A DNA stretch of 64,000 nucleotides from Panicum virgatum (Eukaryota; Streptophyta; Magnoliopsida; Poales; Poaceae). The stretch spans positions 52,978,951 to 53,042,950 of the forward strand of contig NC_053138.1 of the NCBI RefSeq assembly GCF_016808335.1, in the 5' to 3' direction. The stretch's first letter is position 1. The number at the start of each line of letters is the position of its first letter. Positions 10,434 through 21,400 of this stretch are shown piece by piece. A program made the translations under genes and the position numbers. The notes under the pieces were generated by a model. That model was not told the DNA's origin. It did not search any database and saw nothing but the letters and a program-made list of their open reading frames with translations.

Positions 10434-10759
10434 AGCCGCGCCTGACATACGTTGCCAGGCAGGCCGGCGACGAGGCCCAGAGCGGCTTGAACCAGAGGTC
10501 CTACCTGGTCCCTTCTGGCAACGATGTGGGTGCCGGAATGCTCCTGCTGCGCACCTGGGGGCCTGGCAACGTCCACTACCAGGCCTTCACGGTGGATCTT
10601 GGCAACAGAAGGTTTGCGCGGCATGAGATGGGTGGCACTGACACCACCGTGTTTCTGCCATCCGTCACTCTACGCAGTTCTGCATTCCCTAATGTGGTGG
10701 CCAATATAGCCTACCTGAAGAGGCACATGAAAGCGCTGATGCAAGGGCTTTACATATGA
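10434..10759 (+). pseudogene. F-box/DUF295-type gene, 3' end of last exon (arm 1)
   Basis: After the AGC target duplication the F-box frame resumes at the residues RLTYVARQAGDE and ends with MQGLYI and TGA at 10757-10759. It matches the intact arm 2 copy nearly perfectly; one visible change is Phe for Leu in GNRRFARHE. The fragment belongs to the exon begun at 1-323 and is separated from it by 10.1 kb of CACTA DNA, so it cannot be made as part of a normal protein unless C1 excises or is spliced out. Confidence 0.92.
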
Positions 10760-11744
10760 TTCACTCCAAGTGGATGTAGTTGATTATTGATCCCCAGACT
10801 TCTTTTTATGAATTATTAATGACTTGTTTTGAGAAATATGAAATATTGGTGCATGAAACTGGTGCAATTTCAGATTGCTGTTGAACATGTAAGACTTATA
10901 AATTGCTTGTCTTCTTGATTGAAATTCGTGAGAGTGCTTTTTCCTCCTATGCAATTCTGAAATCTGAATGATGCCCGTGCATTGAGTATATATATACCAT
11001 CTATGAAATTTGCGGGCCGGCTACATTCTGATGTAGAAATGACAAAGCTTTGGGATACAGTTAGTTCATACTCGTAATTTAAGTTGCAAGTGGACATCAT
11101 TAGCAGTTGAATAATCACACTCTCGTAGGTGATCTATGTATATGCAAGTTACTGTGAGTGGATGCTAATTTTCAAATGACCAAAATTAAATGTTCTTCTG
11201 AACTGTAGATTCTCCTGAATACTGTGGTGTGATTTTGTGGTTTCAGATTGAATCCAATACGCTGACAAATTAAAGTGGATCGGTTACAAAAGCAGATCGA
11301 GTGATTAGTTATCTTACTGTCTTGAGACATGCCTTTGGGAACTCCGCTTAATTACTTGTATAGCTAAACTTACTCGGATGAGTAAGTAACACAATACTCA
11401 TCATTCTTGCCCTCAGAATTATATATATTAACCAACTAACCATGGTTCTCCATTAACTTGTAACCTCGGTCGCTTGAAGAATTAGTTAGAACAATATTAG
11501 TTAATGATTAATTATGGAGTCTGGATTTTTTGTTGATTTCAGATTTTTAAAATTCTGGGTTCTGGACTCTTCTCAACTGGATTTCAAATTCGAAGTGCTT
11601 TTAGATGTACCTGAAAATTAAAAGGCATCTTAAGGTTTGTGTTTTCTGTCAACATTTATTTTAGAATTTCAATTATCATTTTTCACCAGTTATGGTTATT
11701 GTTGCATCATCATTACGATGTTATTTTTCTTGATGCACAACTAT

Positions 11745-14240
11745 CATTTTGGTTTTGCAGCAGTGTGTAGGTTTTCTAAGGTGATGGTTGCGCAGGAGTA
11801 ACAACAAGGATTTGTGTTTTATTGCATCAACCTCCAGTCTGCCTGTATGTTAGTGTTGATCTGCAGTAATCCCAAACTACAGATATCATCAGTTACATTA
11901 TATTTAATTGGTCCGCTTTACACAATATGTCAAACATGGATATAATTCTTTTTTAACAAATGATTTTAGTCGATGTATGTAGCCTCCAGTATCTTCGCTG
12001 CAACATATGCTTATACAAGAAGTTAAGCTAATGCAGCCGATCTAAATGCTTTGAATTTATGTGTGCTGTATTGTGGCAAAGGAAAATGTTTTACCATTAC
12101 ATGCATAGTTTTGCTATGTTCAATAAATATTGACATAAATGGCACCTATCAATCTTTAAGTATAACATTACTGTATACATGCTTGAGAACAGGCAAGTCC
12201 ATTTAATTATTTTGATATGTAATAAATTCACTGTATTCTTATTAAAATCTGGTCTAGATACTATTATTTTGCTTGCTGGGTAACCTCTGCTATTTTGCTT
12301 CTAATGGTACTTCCAATTATCCAGTTTACACAGCATATGGGTATCCTTTGGCTGGATCTCTCCCATGATTGGTATATCACTCTTTTTCTAAATTTATGTT
12401 TTTGCCGTTTGGCCATTGAGTTTGTGGATCACATTTACTGATGGGAGAGGCAATATATTTTAAATCTTTTTTCTGCATGGTAGGAAGGAGGATAAACGTG
12501 TATAGCAGCAAGCCAGCAATTTATTATATGCTATCAAATTTAATTAGTGGAGTGACTTTACCTAAATCATAGCTAAAACTACATACTTTGTGTTTAGCAA
12601 CCATAGTGATCTTACCGATGCTTTTTATGGATCATGACCTACCTCATTTACAACTTTGCTTGACATGCTATGCATATTATTTTTTCACTAGTCAACTGAG
12701 GCATGAAACTATATAAATTTCTCCTTAATGTTCTAAGGTCAAATACTTTGTTTATTGGTTGCCTCTTTCTCAGGCACTGCACTTTGATCATGCGTCTAAA
12801 GGACACTATTCTCATCTGCACTCACTACACAAGTTTTGTTTTGTTCTGCATCTTTGAACTTAAATAAAGACATATATGTTGCACCCCCAGCCATAAATCA
12901 TCAATTTGCTTAAGGTCAGTCTAACAAAATCTTGTTTGTACAGCTATCATTTTGGTTTTGCAGCAGTGTGTAAGTTTTCTGAAAGTGATGGTTGTGTTGG
13001 AGTTACAACAACGTTTTATGTTTTATTGCATTAACCTCCAGTTTGCCAGTATTTTAGTGTTGATCTGTAGCAACCCCAAACTACATATATTAGTTACAGT
13101 AAATTCAATTGGTCTGTTTTACGTAGTATGACGAATATGGGTATAAGTCTTTTTCTAGCAAATGATTTTAATTGATGTAGCCTGTATCTTTGATGCAACA
13201 TATGAATCAGTACCGGTGCAACAATGCCCGGTATTTTTGGCCCGACCAGCCGATAGGCCTTTCTCTTGTAGTGCAAGAAGCTAATGCAGCCAATCTAAAT
13301 GCTTTTAATTTATGTGTGCTGTATTGTGGGGTAAATGAAAATGTTTTACCATTACATGCATAGTTTTGCTATGTTGAATAAAAAATACATGGCACCTAGA
13401 AATCTTTATGTATAACATTACTGTATAAATGCTTGATAACTGGCAAGTCCACTCAATTATTTTGATATGTAATAAATTCACTGTATTCTGATTATAATCT
13501 GATTTTTAGAAACTATTATTTTGCTTGCTGGGTAAACATCTGTTATTTTGCTTCTAATGCTACTCCCAATTATCCAGTTTACACAACATATGGGTTTCCT
13601 TTGGCTGGGTCTATCCCATGATTGGTATATCACTCTTTTCCTAAAATTATGTTTTTGCCGTTTGGCCATTGAGTTTTTGGATCACATTTGCTGGGAGAGG
13701 CAATCTTCTTTCTGCACGGTTGGAAGGAGGATAAAAGTATATAGCAGCAAGCCAGCAATTTATTATATGCTGTCAAATTTAATTAGTGAAGTGATGACTT
13801 TGGTAATAATAATGCGCCTCTCTAAATTTTTAGAACTGTACTTAAATCATAGCTAAAACTGCATACTTTGTGTGTTTATTAGCAACCAATAGTGTTCTTA
13901 CCGATGCTATTTATGGATCATTACATACCTGATTGACAACTTTACTTGACATGCTATGCATATTTTTTCGCTAGTCATCTGAGGCATGCAACTATATAAA
14001 TTTCTCCTTAATGTTCTCAAGGTCAAATACCTTGGCTATTGGTTGCCTCTTGCTCAGGCATTGCACTTCGATCATGCGTGTAAAAGCACACACTATTCTG
14101 ATCTGCACTCACTATACAAGTTTTGTTTTGTCATGCATCTTTGAGCTTAAACGAAGACATAAAGTTCTATATATATGTTGCTCCCCCTAGCCATAAATCG
14201 TGAATTTCCTAAAGGTCAGCCTAACAAAATCTTGTTTGTG
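11745..14240. repeat. Two tandem ~1.2-kb units in arm 1 flank
   Basis: Unit 1 (about 11745-12943) and unit 2 (about 12944-14240) both open with CTATCATTTTGGTTTTGCAG, or nearly so, and both close on AACAAAATCTTGTTTGT. They align along their length with many substitutions and small indels, so the tandem duplication is much older than the inverted duplication. The same two units occur inverted in arm 2 at about 45675-48180. Confidence 0.85.
13208..13273. mobile_element. 66-bp CACTA-like micro-element (arm 1)
   Basis: The block runs from CAGTACCGGTGCAAC to CTCTTGTAGTG, so its ends read CAGTACCGG and CACTACAAG. It interrupts tandem unit 2 only; unit 1 lacks it. It is present at the equivalent site in arm 2 (46637-46702), so it predates the inverted duplication. 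No clear target duplication is visible. Confidence 0.5.
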
Positions 14241-16117
14241 CAGCAAACAAGTCCCTAATTTGCTGGGTGGCAATGTATAAATCAGAGATTTGGATGGTTC
14301 ACTAGATCACTAATTTGCTAGTCAAATTTCACTTATTATTGGACACTTAGAAATGGTCTCGAACTCCGATATGGAAAACAAAAGTTTTGAGTCGATATAT
14401 ATTTCATTAGTTTACCGTCTGTGTTTTAGAGTTTAGGGTTTATCAAATCTTGGTTGAGTATGATGTAGGTGTGCGTGATGGAACGTTTTTGCTTGATTGA
14501 GGAATACGAGGTATCATAATAATTGTCCTGAAGCTATATAACTTGCCTTGATGTTATCTAGTGTCCGCATCATGTAACATTTCTTTGTGTAATGTACATT
14601 GTAATCTCACAGGAAGTAGTCCTGAAAATATAACCAGTTCCATGTCACTCATTACATTGTTTAGTAGAATGGCTGATTTATAAACATACTATTTAAGCTT
14701 ACAGGAAGTTAACCAGGAACAATTTTACATACATACTATTGATTAGTGTTACATGATTTAATACTCCTCGCATATTATGTCCTTGCATTGCTGCTATTTC
14801 TTCGGATGACTGATCGAATTCAATAGTTTACCATCAATCCAATATTCTACCCTGTCCTCTGTCCCTGATTAGTGTTTTACCAACTGATTTGTACTGTGGA
14901 AAAATTCGACATCGTAGTAGATATACCAACTCCACACATTGCTGCCTGGTAAGAGACATGTAAATATATTACAATAATATTCACTTCTTTTTTCTAGAAG
15001 TGGTAAGATACATTTACTTTGTAATGTAGGGTAGGAAATATAAGTTTTTTTTCAAAAAAATCAAATTACGGTCAGGTTTTCTTTTTGTCTGTCCAAATGG
15101 AAACAAATATTGTTTACATATTTGATGGGTTTTGTTGTTTACCATCAACCAAATGTGTTTCTGAAGAAGCTGAAGACACTGTTCAATTCTTGGATAAGGT
15201 CACCAGATTTATATAAATAGTATATATACCAGCTCCGGCGCATATATCACTGCAGGGCTACAAGCATGGAGTTGTTTCTCATTACAATTTTTATTCTCAG
15301 ATTATATGAGCACTAATATAGTTTAAGTCAGGAAAGAGATTTTCGGATATATGTGGATAGTTTTTATGTAAATAAATGAGTGTCCAAAAAGAGGTTCCTT
15401 TGTTTATCATCCCATGTCAGTGCTATATATGAGATCTAAAATGTACCACAACATTATGAAAAATAATAGCCTAGCACATTTTTTGAAAAAAGGAAATTGA
15501 TCTGATATAAGTTTGCAGCAAAGCATTCACTAAAATACTTTTTTGCCAACATTATATGAAGTTTTGTTCTTATAGTATAAATAGTCTATGTCCATGAACT
15601 ACAAACCGGCAGCAATTTCTGGAACCATTATTTTAATCTATAAATATGACAAAAGGGACAGTAAACATGTAGCTAAGGTCATGACCTTATTATATTATTA
15701 GAATAGTGAGTAGTAACCAACAATTTGTTGGTGCTATAATTAGATACCATGGACAAAAACAACAGACAAGTATTGTGCGGAAAAATCTAATGTAACATGT
15801 TGAAAATGAATAGTGTAGTTTGTCTCTTCTATTTCTTGTGGTCATTCCATATTTGGAGAGAGCGTCTCATCCAGACCGGATCTAATCCCTCGTCATCTGT
15901 GTCATGAACCATCAGGTCCCCAGCACGTAGAATAATGGAGTCAACGCTACTACACCGAACTTAAATTTAAATTTTTAAGATGGTTTTGCCGGTGCGATTT
16001 TGGATTTTATTTGGTTTGCAATTGTACTTTTTTGTGTGGTTTATATTTGAATTGCAATAACCTGAAGCTTAAACTTAACGTAACCTCTAGTTTGGGCTTT
16101 AACCTTACTTAGCCTAG

Positions 16118-16370
16118 CACTACTAGAAAAAGGGTTATGGGCACCGGTTGGAAAGATCCTTAGGGACCGGTTGAAAAGTTTTTCAACCGGTACCTCGAAA
16201 CCGGGACCTTTGGGGTTGCTCTAGGACACCAGGTATTTTATTCTGTGCTCAAGACCACCTTAGGTACCAGTTGGAATGACCAACCGGTACCTCAGAGACT
16301 GCCACGCTGACGCATGCGAGCAGCCCCTTTGATACAGATTGGTCTTTCCAACCGGTACCAAAGTGTTTCC
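16118..16370. mobile_element. CACTA-type MITE end with ACCGGT repeats (arm 1)
   Basis: It begins CACTACTAGAAAAAGGG and contains repeated inverted motifs of the type CAACCGGTACC/GGTACCGGTTG. I could not find the opposite terminus, so this may be one end of a truncated element. The copy in arm 2 is at about 43705-43957. Confidence 0.6.
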
Positions 16371-16856
16371 TCATTTCTCCCATATCCAGTTTTATTTAAT
16401 TTGTTAATTACCGATTATTCTTTTGGAATTGCTACATGTACCTGAGCTCTACAGTACTATACATCAATTGGTCGTGTTCGAATTCAAAGAATATTGAAAA
16501 ATAACTAAAAGTCAAATACAATCATATAATAAAGTTATTTAGCTATAATAATATATTTACAAATATACAAACAACATGACATCACATTTACCAATTTTAC
16601 AAATATATAAACATGCATCCGAACTTCCGGCTCGAAAACCTGTTAATGCAGCCGACCTGCTAATTAAGCGTTATATGGCAAATTCATACCTGAACTATTA
16701 TCTTATTTTTTGACTTCGGATTAATCTTCTTTCAGTTAATCATATCTCGAAAAATATTCTAATTCATCTGTATCGAATTTCTGCAGGTTCCAAGTAGAAT
16801 GTCAACATTATTTTGCAGATCTTCAAGTCAGTTAATGGTAAAGACTCATACGTTTT

Positions 16857-16910
16857 TTTTTCTCGAACACACAGGAGAGTTGCGCATCTTTATATTAAGA
16901 GAGGACATTA
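16857..16910 (-). mobile_element. 3' tail of a non-LTR retrotransposon (LINE type), arm 1
   Basis: On the minus strand this reads a short unique sequence ending in a poly(A) tract (TTCGAGAAAAAAAA), the familiar 3' tail of grass LINEs. Only ~50 bp remain. The arm 2 copy lies at about 43170-43225. Confidence 0.45.
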
Positions 16911-17722
16911 TGTTTTTTCAGATCCATAATGTGAGATAAGATTTTAGTTGACAACTTACTTAATATACTGTGGTACTGAGCAGAATATATGGGGTGCTTG
17001 CAAAGCTAGTACGATTTTAGTCGAGAGGTGTTCTGTTACTCAAAGTGATGACTGACGCACTTCTTTCCCTTTCACATTTGGCTTTCACGATTAGGATGAT
17101 GACAAGCATTTTAACGAGGGACAAAAATACATTAAAAAATGTATCGGTGCAAAACCACTGAACTCCAAAGTTGGATTGCAAAATATCCTTAGCGGATAAT
17201 ACTTCTGTGTACTAGCATAGGGTATCTGTTCCTAGTCGTCTAGAGGAAAAATTCAAAAGATGCGATGCATCTCAAACTGAAGTACATGGGTGAACGCCTT
17301 CCTTGTCTCTGCAATCATTGTTTGTCAACTTGGTTGCATCTGAGGGCATCTAGCCAACAAGAACCTTCAAAAGTGATATCTTCTGGATGTTTGATCTTGG
17401 CAAGATCTTGAACATATTTTTTCTACAAAGGCCACATAAAAAAAAGATCAGTAGTCCTCCAAGGAGAAAAAAAGGCATTCGCAATGTCTACTGGCATCAC
17501 AAAAGGACCTGAGCGAAGTATAACACTCACCTCATACGTAAACCGGGATGACTGTGTGTATACAAGTGAGCACCATCCAATGTTAGGGAGCCCTTGGTCC
17601 ACAACTTCTTAAGATGGCACGCCTGCACCTGCCAATCAACAGGTAGATCATAGGGTGAGTATGTAGGCTACAAGTTGCAACATCTGAAGTTGCTCCAGCG
17701 AAGCGTAATGCCATGTTGGCTA
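16911..17722. other. Arm 1 non-coding sequence before C2 end
   Basis: No gene or recognisable repeat seen. It is matched in inverse orientation by about 42353-43170. Confidence 0.5.
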
Positions 17723-18220
17723 CACTACATACTCCGGTACGAGAAACTCTACGGGACTGTGCATGTTTGCCGTGTGCCAGGGGCACACGGCAAACAGCGC
17801 ACGGCATACAACGGCCGACAAAGAGTTTATTTGCCGTGTGCTACATTTCGGGCACACGGCAAACACTTTGCCGAGTGCTTTTCTTTGCCCACGGCAAAAT
17901 AAAGTGCAGTGCTCGAAACCCCATTGAAAAGGGCATTTGCCGTGTGCCGTAACGGCCTGGCACACGGCAAACAATGGCACCTTTGCCGTGTGCCCTGGCC
18001 CTGGCACACGGCAAAGGTGTCTTTCAGGCTATTTTTTTATTAATGGCGTATATATGACCACAATCAAATATACAATGCTTATACAGTTCATATATACGGC
18101 GATACAAATCCAGATAATATTCGATACAAATCCATACAATAGTCGATACAACTCCATACAATAGTCGATACAACTCCATACAATAGTCGATACAATACCA
18201 AAGTCCAAATGCAGAGTTGC
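17723..18220 (+). mobile_element. Terminal fragment of CACTA C2 (arm 1 copy)
   Basis: It starts CACTACATACTCCGGTACG and carries TTTGCCGTGTGCC/GGCACACGGCAAA subterminal repeats at 17767-18016, plus one pair of the TTTGCCGAGTG form. A 22-bp minisatellite (unit around CGATACAACTCCATACAATA) follows at about 18095-18200. It is the same terminus as 41696-42352 in arm 2, but with fewer subterminal repeats. The rest of C2 is absent here because the duplication ends just beyond. Confidence 0.85.
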
Positions 18221-18223
18221 ATA

Positions 18224-18329
18224 AACTACAAAAAATATGGTGATCTATGACGAAAATTTTATGACATTTTAATGAAGCGTCACTATTGTACACAATATAT
18301 GACGAATTTAAAGGTATAGACCCTAGTCC
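18224..18329. mobile_element. 106-bp end of CACTA C3, truncated at the duplication breakpoint
   Basis: After ATA (the target duplication) the sequence AACTACAAAAAATATGG and the following ATGACG-rich bases match the inverse of the right end of C3 at 41590-41692. Homology stops near GTATAGACCCTAG. The next base belongs to the eIF5B-like gene region. Confidence 0.85.
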
Positions 18330-18419
18330 TAAACCTTTGTAACGTGTTTCCCCGCCGCCGTATGTGCGTCCGCCCCCTCGCCAACCTGGACCGCCGGCAC
18401 CGCACCCGTCTCCGCCCCG

Positions 18420-21400
18420 ATGTCGTCGAGGACGCCCACGGCGGGGTCCCGCGGCGCCGCTGGCGCTGGCGGAGGCCGGAAGAAGCAGGCGGCGGCTAGT
18501 GGCGCGAGGCCGGCGCCGAGGCAGCACGTCCGGATGATCCAAGAGCACCTGGCGCGCGCGCGCGAGGAGGAGCGGCGCGCGGAGGAGGGGCGCCGGGAGG
18601 AGGAGGCAAGGCGCGCCGAGGAGGAGCGCAGGGCCAGGGAGGAGGCGGAGAGGCGCGCCGAGGAGGAGAGGAGGGCGCGGGAGGAGAGGCGGCGCAAGAG
18701 GCAGGAGGAGGCGCGGAAGCGGGCCGAGCGGGAGGAGAAGCGCCGGATGGAGGATGCGCGAAGGCGGCTCGGCATCGCCGTCCCTGATGCCGCCAGCGGT
18801 GAGGGTAGGCACAGAAGGCCCGTGTATGAGTCGAGAAAGTCAAAATCACAGCCCAAGCATCAATCTGGAACTAATTTGGGAGAAACTCATGTAATTGAGA
18901 AGCAATTGGAGGACATGCAGAGCAATGCTTCCCTGGAAGATACTGATGGAGTAGTTGTTGATGTGCTGGAATTGAGCAAGGAACAGATTACCCAACCATT
19001 ATCAGAAGATAGCAGTGGAATCGACGACGATGATGCTTGGGAGAATAAGAGCTTTGGCGAATTTGATGCTCAGTTGTGTGGTGATTCTCCCCCTTTTGGA
19101 GAAGAGGAAGATGAGCGAACAGAGGAAAAACATGTGTACTCTGCTGCTCCGATTGCTGACTCGATGAGTTTATCTGATGATATGGGGGAAGATGTGGTCT
19201 CTATCCTTCAGGATGATGGTTCAAGCAATGGCATTGATAGGGAGCTTCGAGCACCAATATGTTGTATCCTTGGGCACGTGGATGCTGGAAAAACAAAGCT
19301 GCTTGATTGCATCCGGCGAAGCAATGTTCAGGGTGGAGAGGCTGGGGGAATCACACAGCAGATTGGTGCAACCTACTTACCAGTTGAGAATATCAGGGAG
19401 AGGTCCTCCCTGAAAGCTGAGGCCACAATCAAGGTTCCTGGTTTGCTTGTAATTGACACCCCTGGCCACCAGTCATTCAGTAACATGCGCTTGAGGGGAT
19501 CAAGTTTGTGTGACATTGCTGTAGTGGTTGTTGATATTACGCGTGGGCTGGAGAAGCAGACCATTGAGTCCCTTGATCTTTTGAAACACCGCAACGTGAG
19601 GTTTATTGTTGCCTTGAACAAGGTTGATCGGCTGTATAGGTGGAAGACTTGTCCCAATGCACCAATAGCAAAAGCGCTCAAGAGCCAATCTGAAGATGTC
19701 CAAAGCGAATTCAAATGGAGGGTAACTGAGGTATGTACATGTCATCCTGTGCATTGATTTGCTACCACTGATCAATTGATTTGATCTTTTTTTCATAATT
19801 TTGTTAATTTAACAGGTTGTAACACAACTTAAGGAAAATGGCTTCAACGCCGCCCTGTATTATGAAAACAAGAGGATGAAAGGAGTGGTGAATATTGTCC
19901 CAACTAGCGCTGTAAGGTCTGTTAGCTATATTCTGTGCTCAATTGTTTTATTTAGGTTATTTCAATATATTTCTATAATTTTATTTTCTGTCTAACTTGT
20001 ACCCTAATATCCTCCAGTGCTGAAGGCATTCCAGACCTTCTGCTGCTGCTGGTGCGGTGGGTGCCAGAAATAATGATGGAAAGACTGACATATGCCAATA
20101 ATGTAGAGGTTTGTTCTTGAGCCATTACTCTGTCAACTTTCCTTTTGATTGGCATTATGAGTATGGACATCTTTCTATTTTTTGAGAGTTTGTATTAAAA
20201 TTTAAATCACACTTCAGCAACTGATTTTGTTACATAGATCATTATTCATTGCAAGGCGATGTAAATGTGATTTTGTTGCCATATATGTTTATTTCTGTCA
20301 GTGTACTGTGCTGGAGGTCAATGAAGACAAAGATTTCGGAACTACTATTGATGTAGTGCTGATTAATGGTGCACTTCGTAAAGGTGATCAAATAGTTGTT
20401 TGCACCAAACAGGTATGTTCTTCTTTATTGTTAAAAATTCAAAATGCAGCCTTGAATGTTGCCTCATCTGATTTCAGAACCTTTTCATTTTCATCTGCAG
20501 GGGCCTGTCACAACCAACATAAGATATTTGTTGACACCTTATCCCATGAAAGAACTGAAAGCTAAGGTGAGTGAATAATGAAATCATTTTGTTTTGTTCC
20601 TGCATATCTTTTTGGGTGTAGTTAGCAGCACATAGTAACATACATGGGTGTAATAATTTTTTTAAAAAGCTATGGTTGTAATATTTTGTATATTATTATC
20701 TTATCAACTGTTTATGTATTATCGAGAACTAGAATATCAGTCTGTACCTTGTTGCAAAGATTTACAAAACCTTCTGGACATCAGCATTAATACTTGTCCA
20801 GTAACAGTTAGCATATACAATTTAGTCTAATTTACGGACTCTAGAATCTAGGTACATATGCACTCAATAGTCATGTTTGTGCTTGCTGCTAATGCTGTTC
20901 TACTATAAATTCGTACTTCCAAATGTCAGGATGCCTCATTTTAATCCTATGTTTTAGAAGGACTCTGAGACAATGTGTTACCATTGTTCATTTTTTATCA
21001 TGGATATAGTTTGTATCATTGCTGGATCAGGTATTACATCTCAGATTTTTTTCTTTTGACATATAACCATCTGCGAACCCCTTCAGGATACAACTTTGTT
21101 GGCACAACATTTAGCTAATGCATATTTGCATATTCCACATTCATGCATGTTTCATTCTTGCATCAGATTAATATCTTGATGTTAAAACAGATTTAGTTTT
21201 CCCCTGTCATTCGCAACAAGGTTAAATAGTTTTTTAAGAACTTTGATTTGAAGAACTTGTGGACATTTGCACTTCCTTTATTTCTGGCTCATCAGCCGTG
21301 TATACAAGCTATCTGTAACTGGTATTCTGTTTGTTTATTTGTTTGGAGTAATTTTACAAGATCTTTCAGACATCGGTGTTTTTATGTTTCTTTGATTGGG

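Larger units (their letters stand above)
10760..16117. other. Non-coding 3' flank of F-box gene, arm 1
   Basis: AT-rich DNA without a credible gene. It contains a ~1.2-kb tandem duplication (about 11745-14240) and a 66-bp CACTA-like micro-element at 13208-13273, annotated separately. At about 14871-15040 arm 1 carries ~160-170 bp that are missing from arm 2 near 45045. The only open frames are short ones inside the tandem repeat. Confidence 0.6.
1..18329 (+). repeat. Arm 1 of ~8.2-kb inverted duplication (interrupted by C1)
   Basis: Bases 1-323 and 10434-18329 are the near-identical reverse complement of about 41590-49793. The match covers the F-box exon, its 3' flank, several MITE-like remnants, the terminal ~500 bp of CACTA C2 and the last ~106 bp of CACTA C3. 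Where I compared the arms by eye, long stretches were identical, with scattered SNPs and a few indels. The arm continues beyond the left window edge. Homology stops at about 18329, roughly 90 bp before the eIF5B-like start codon. Confidence 0.95.
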
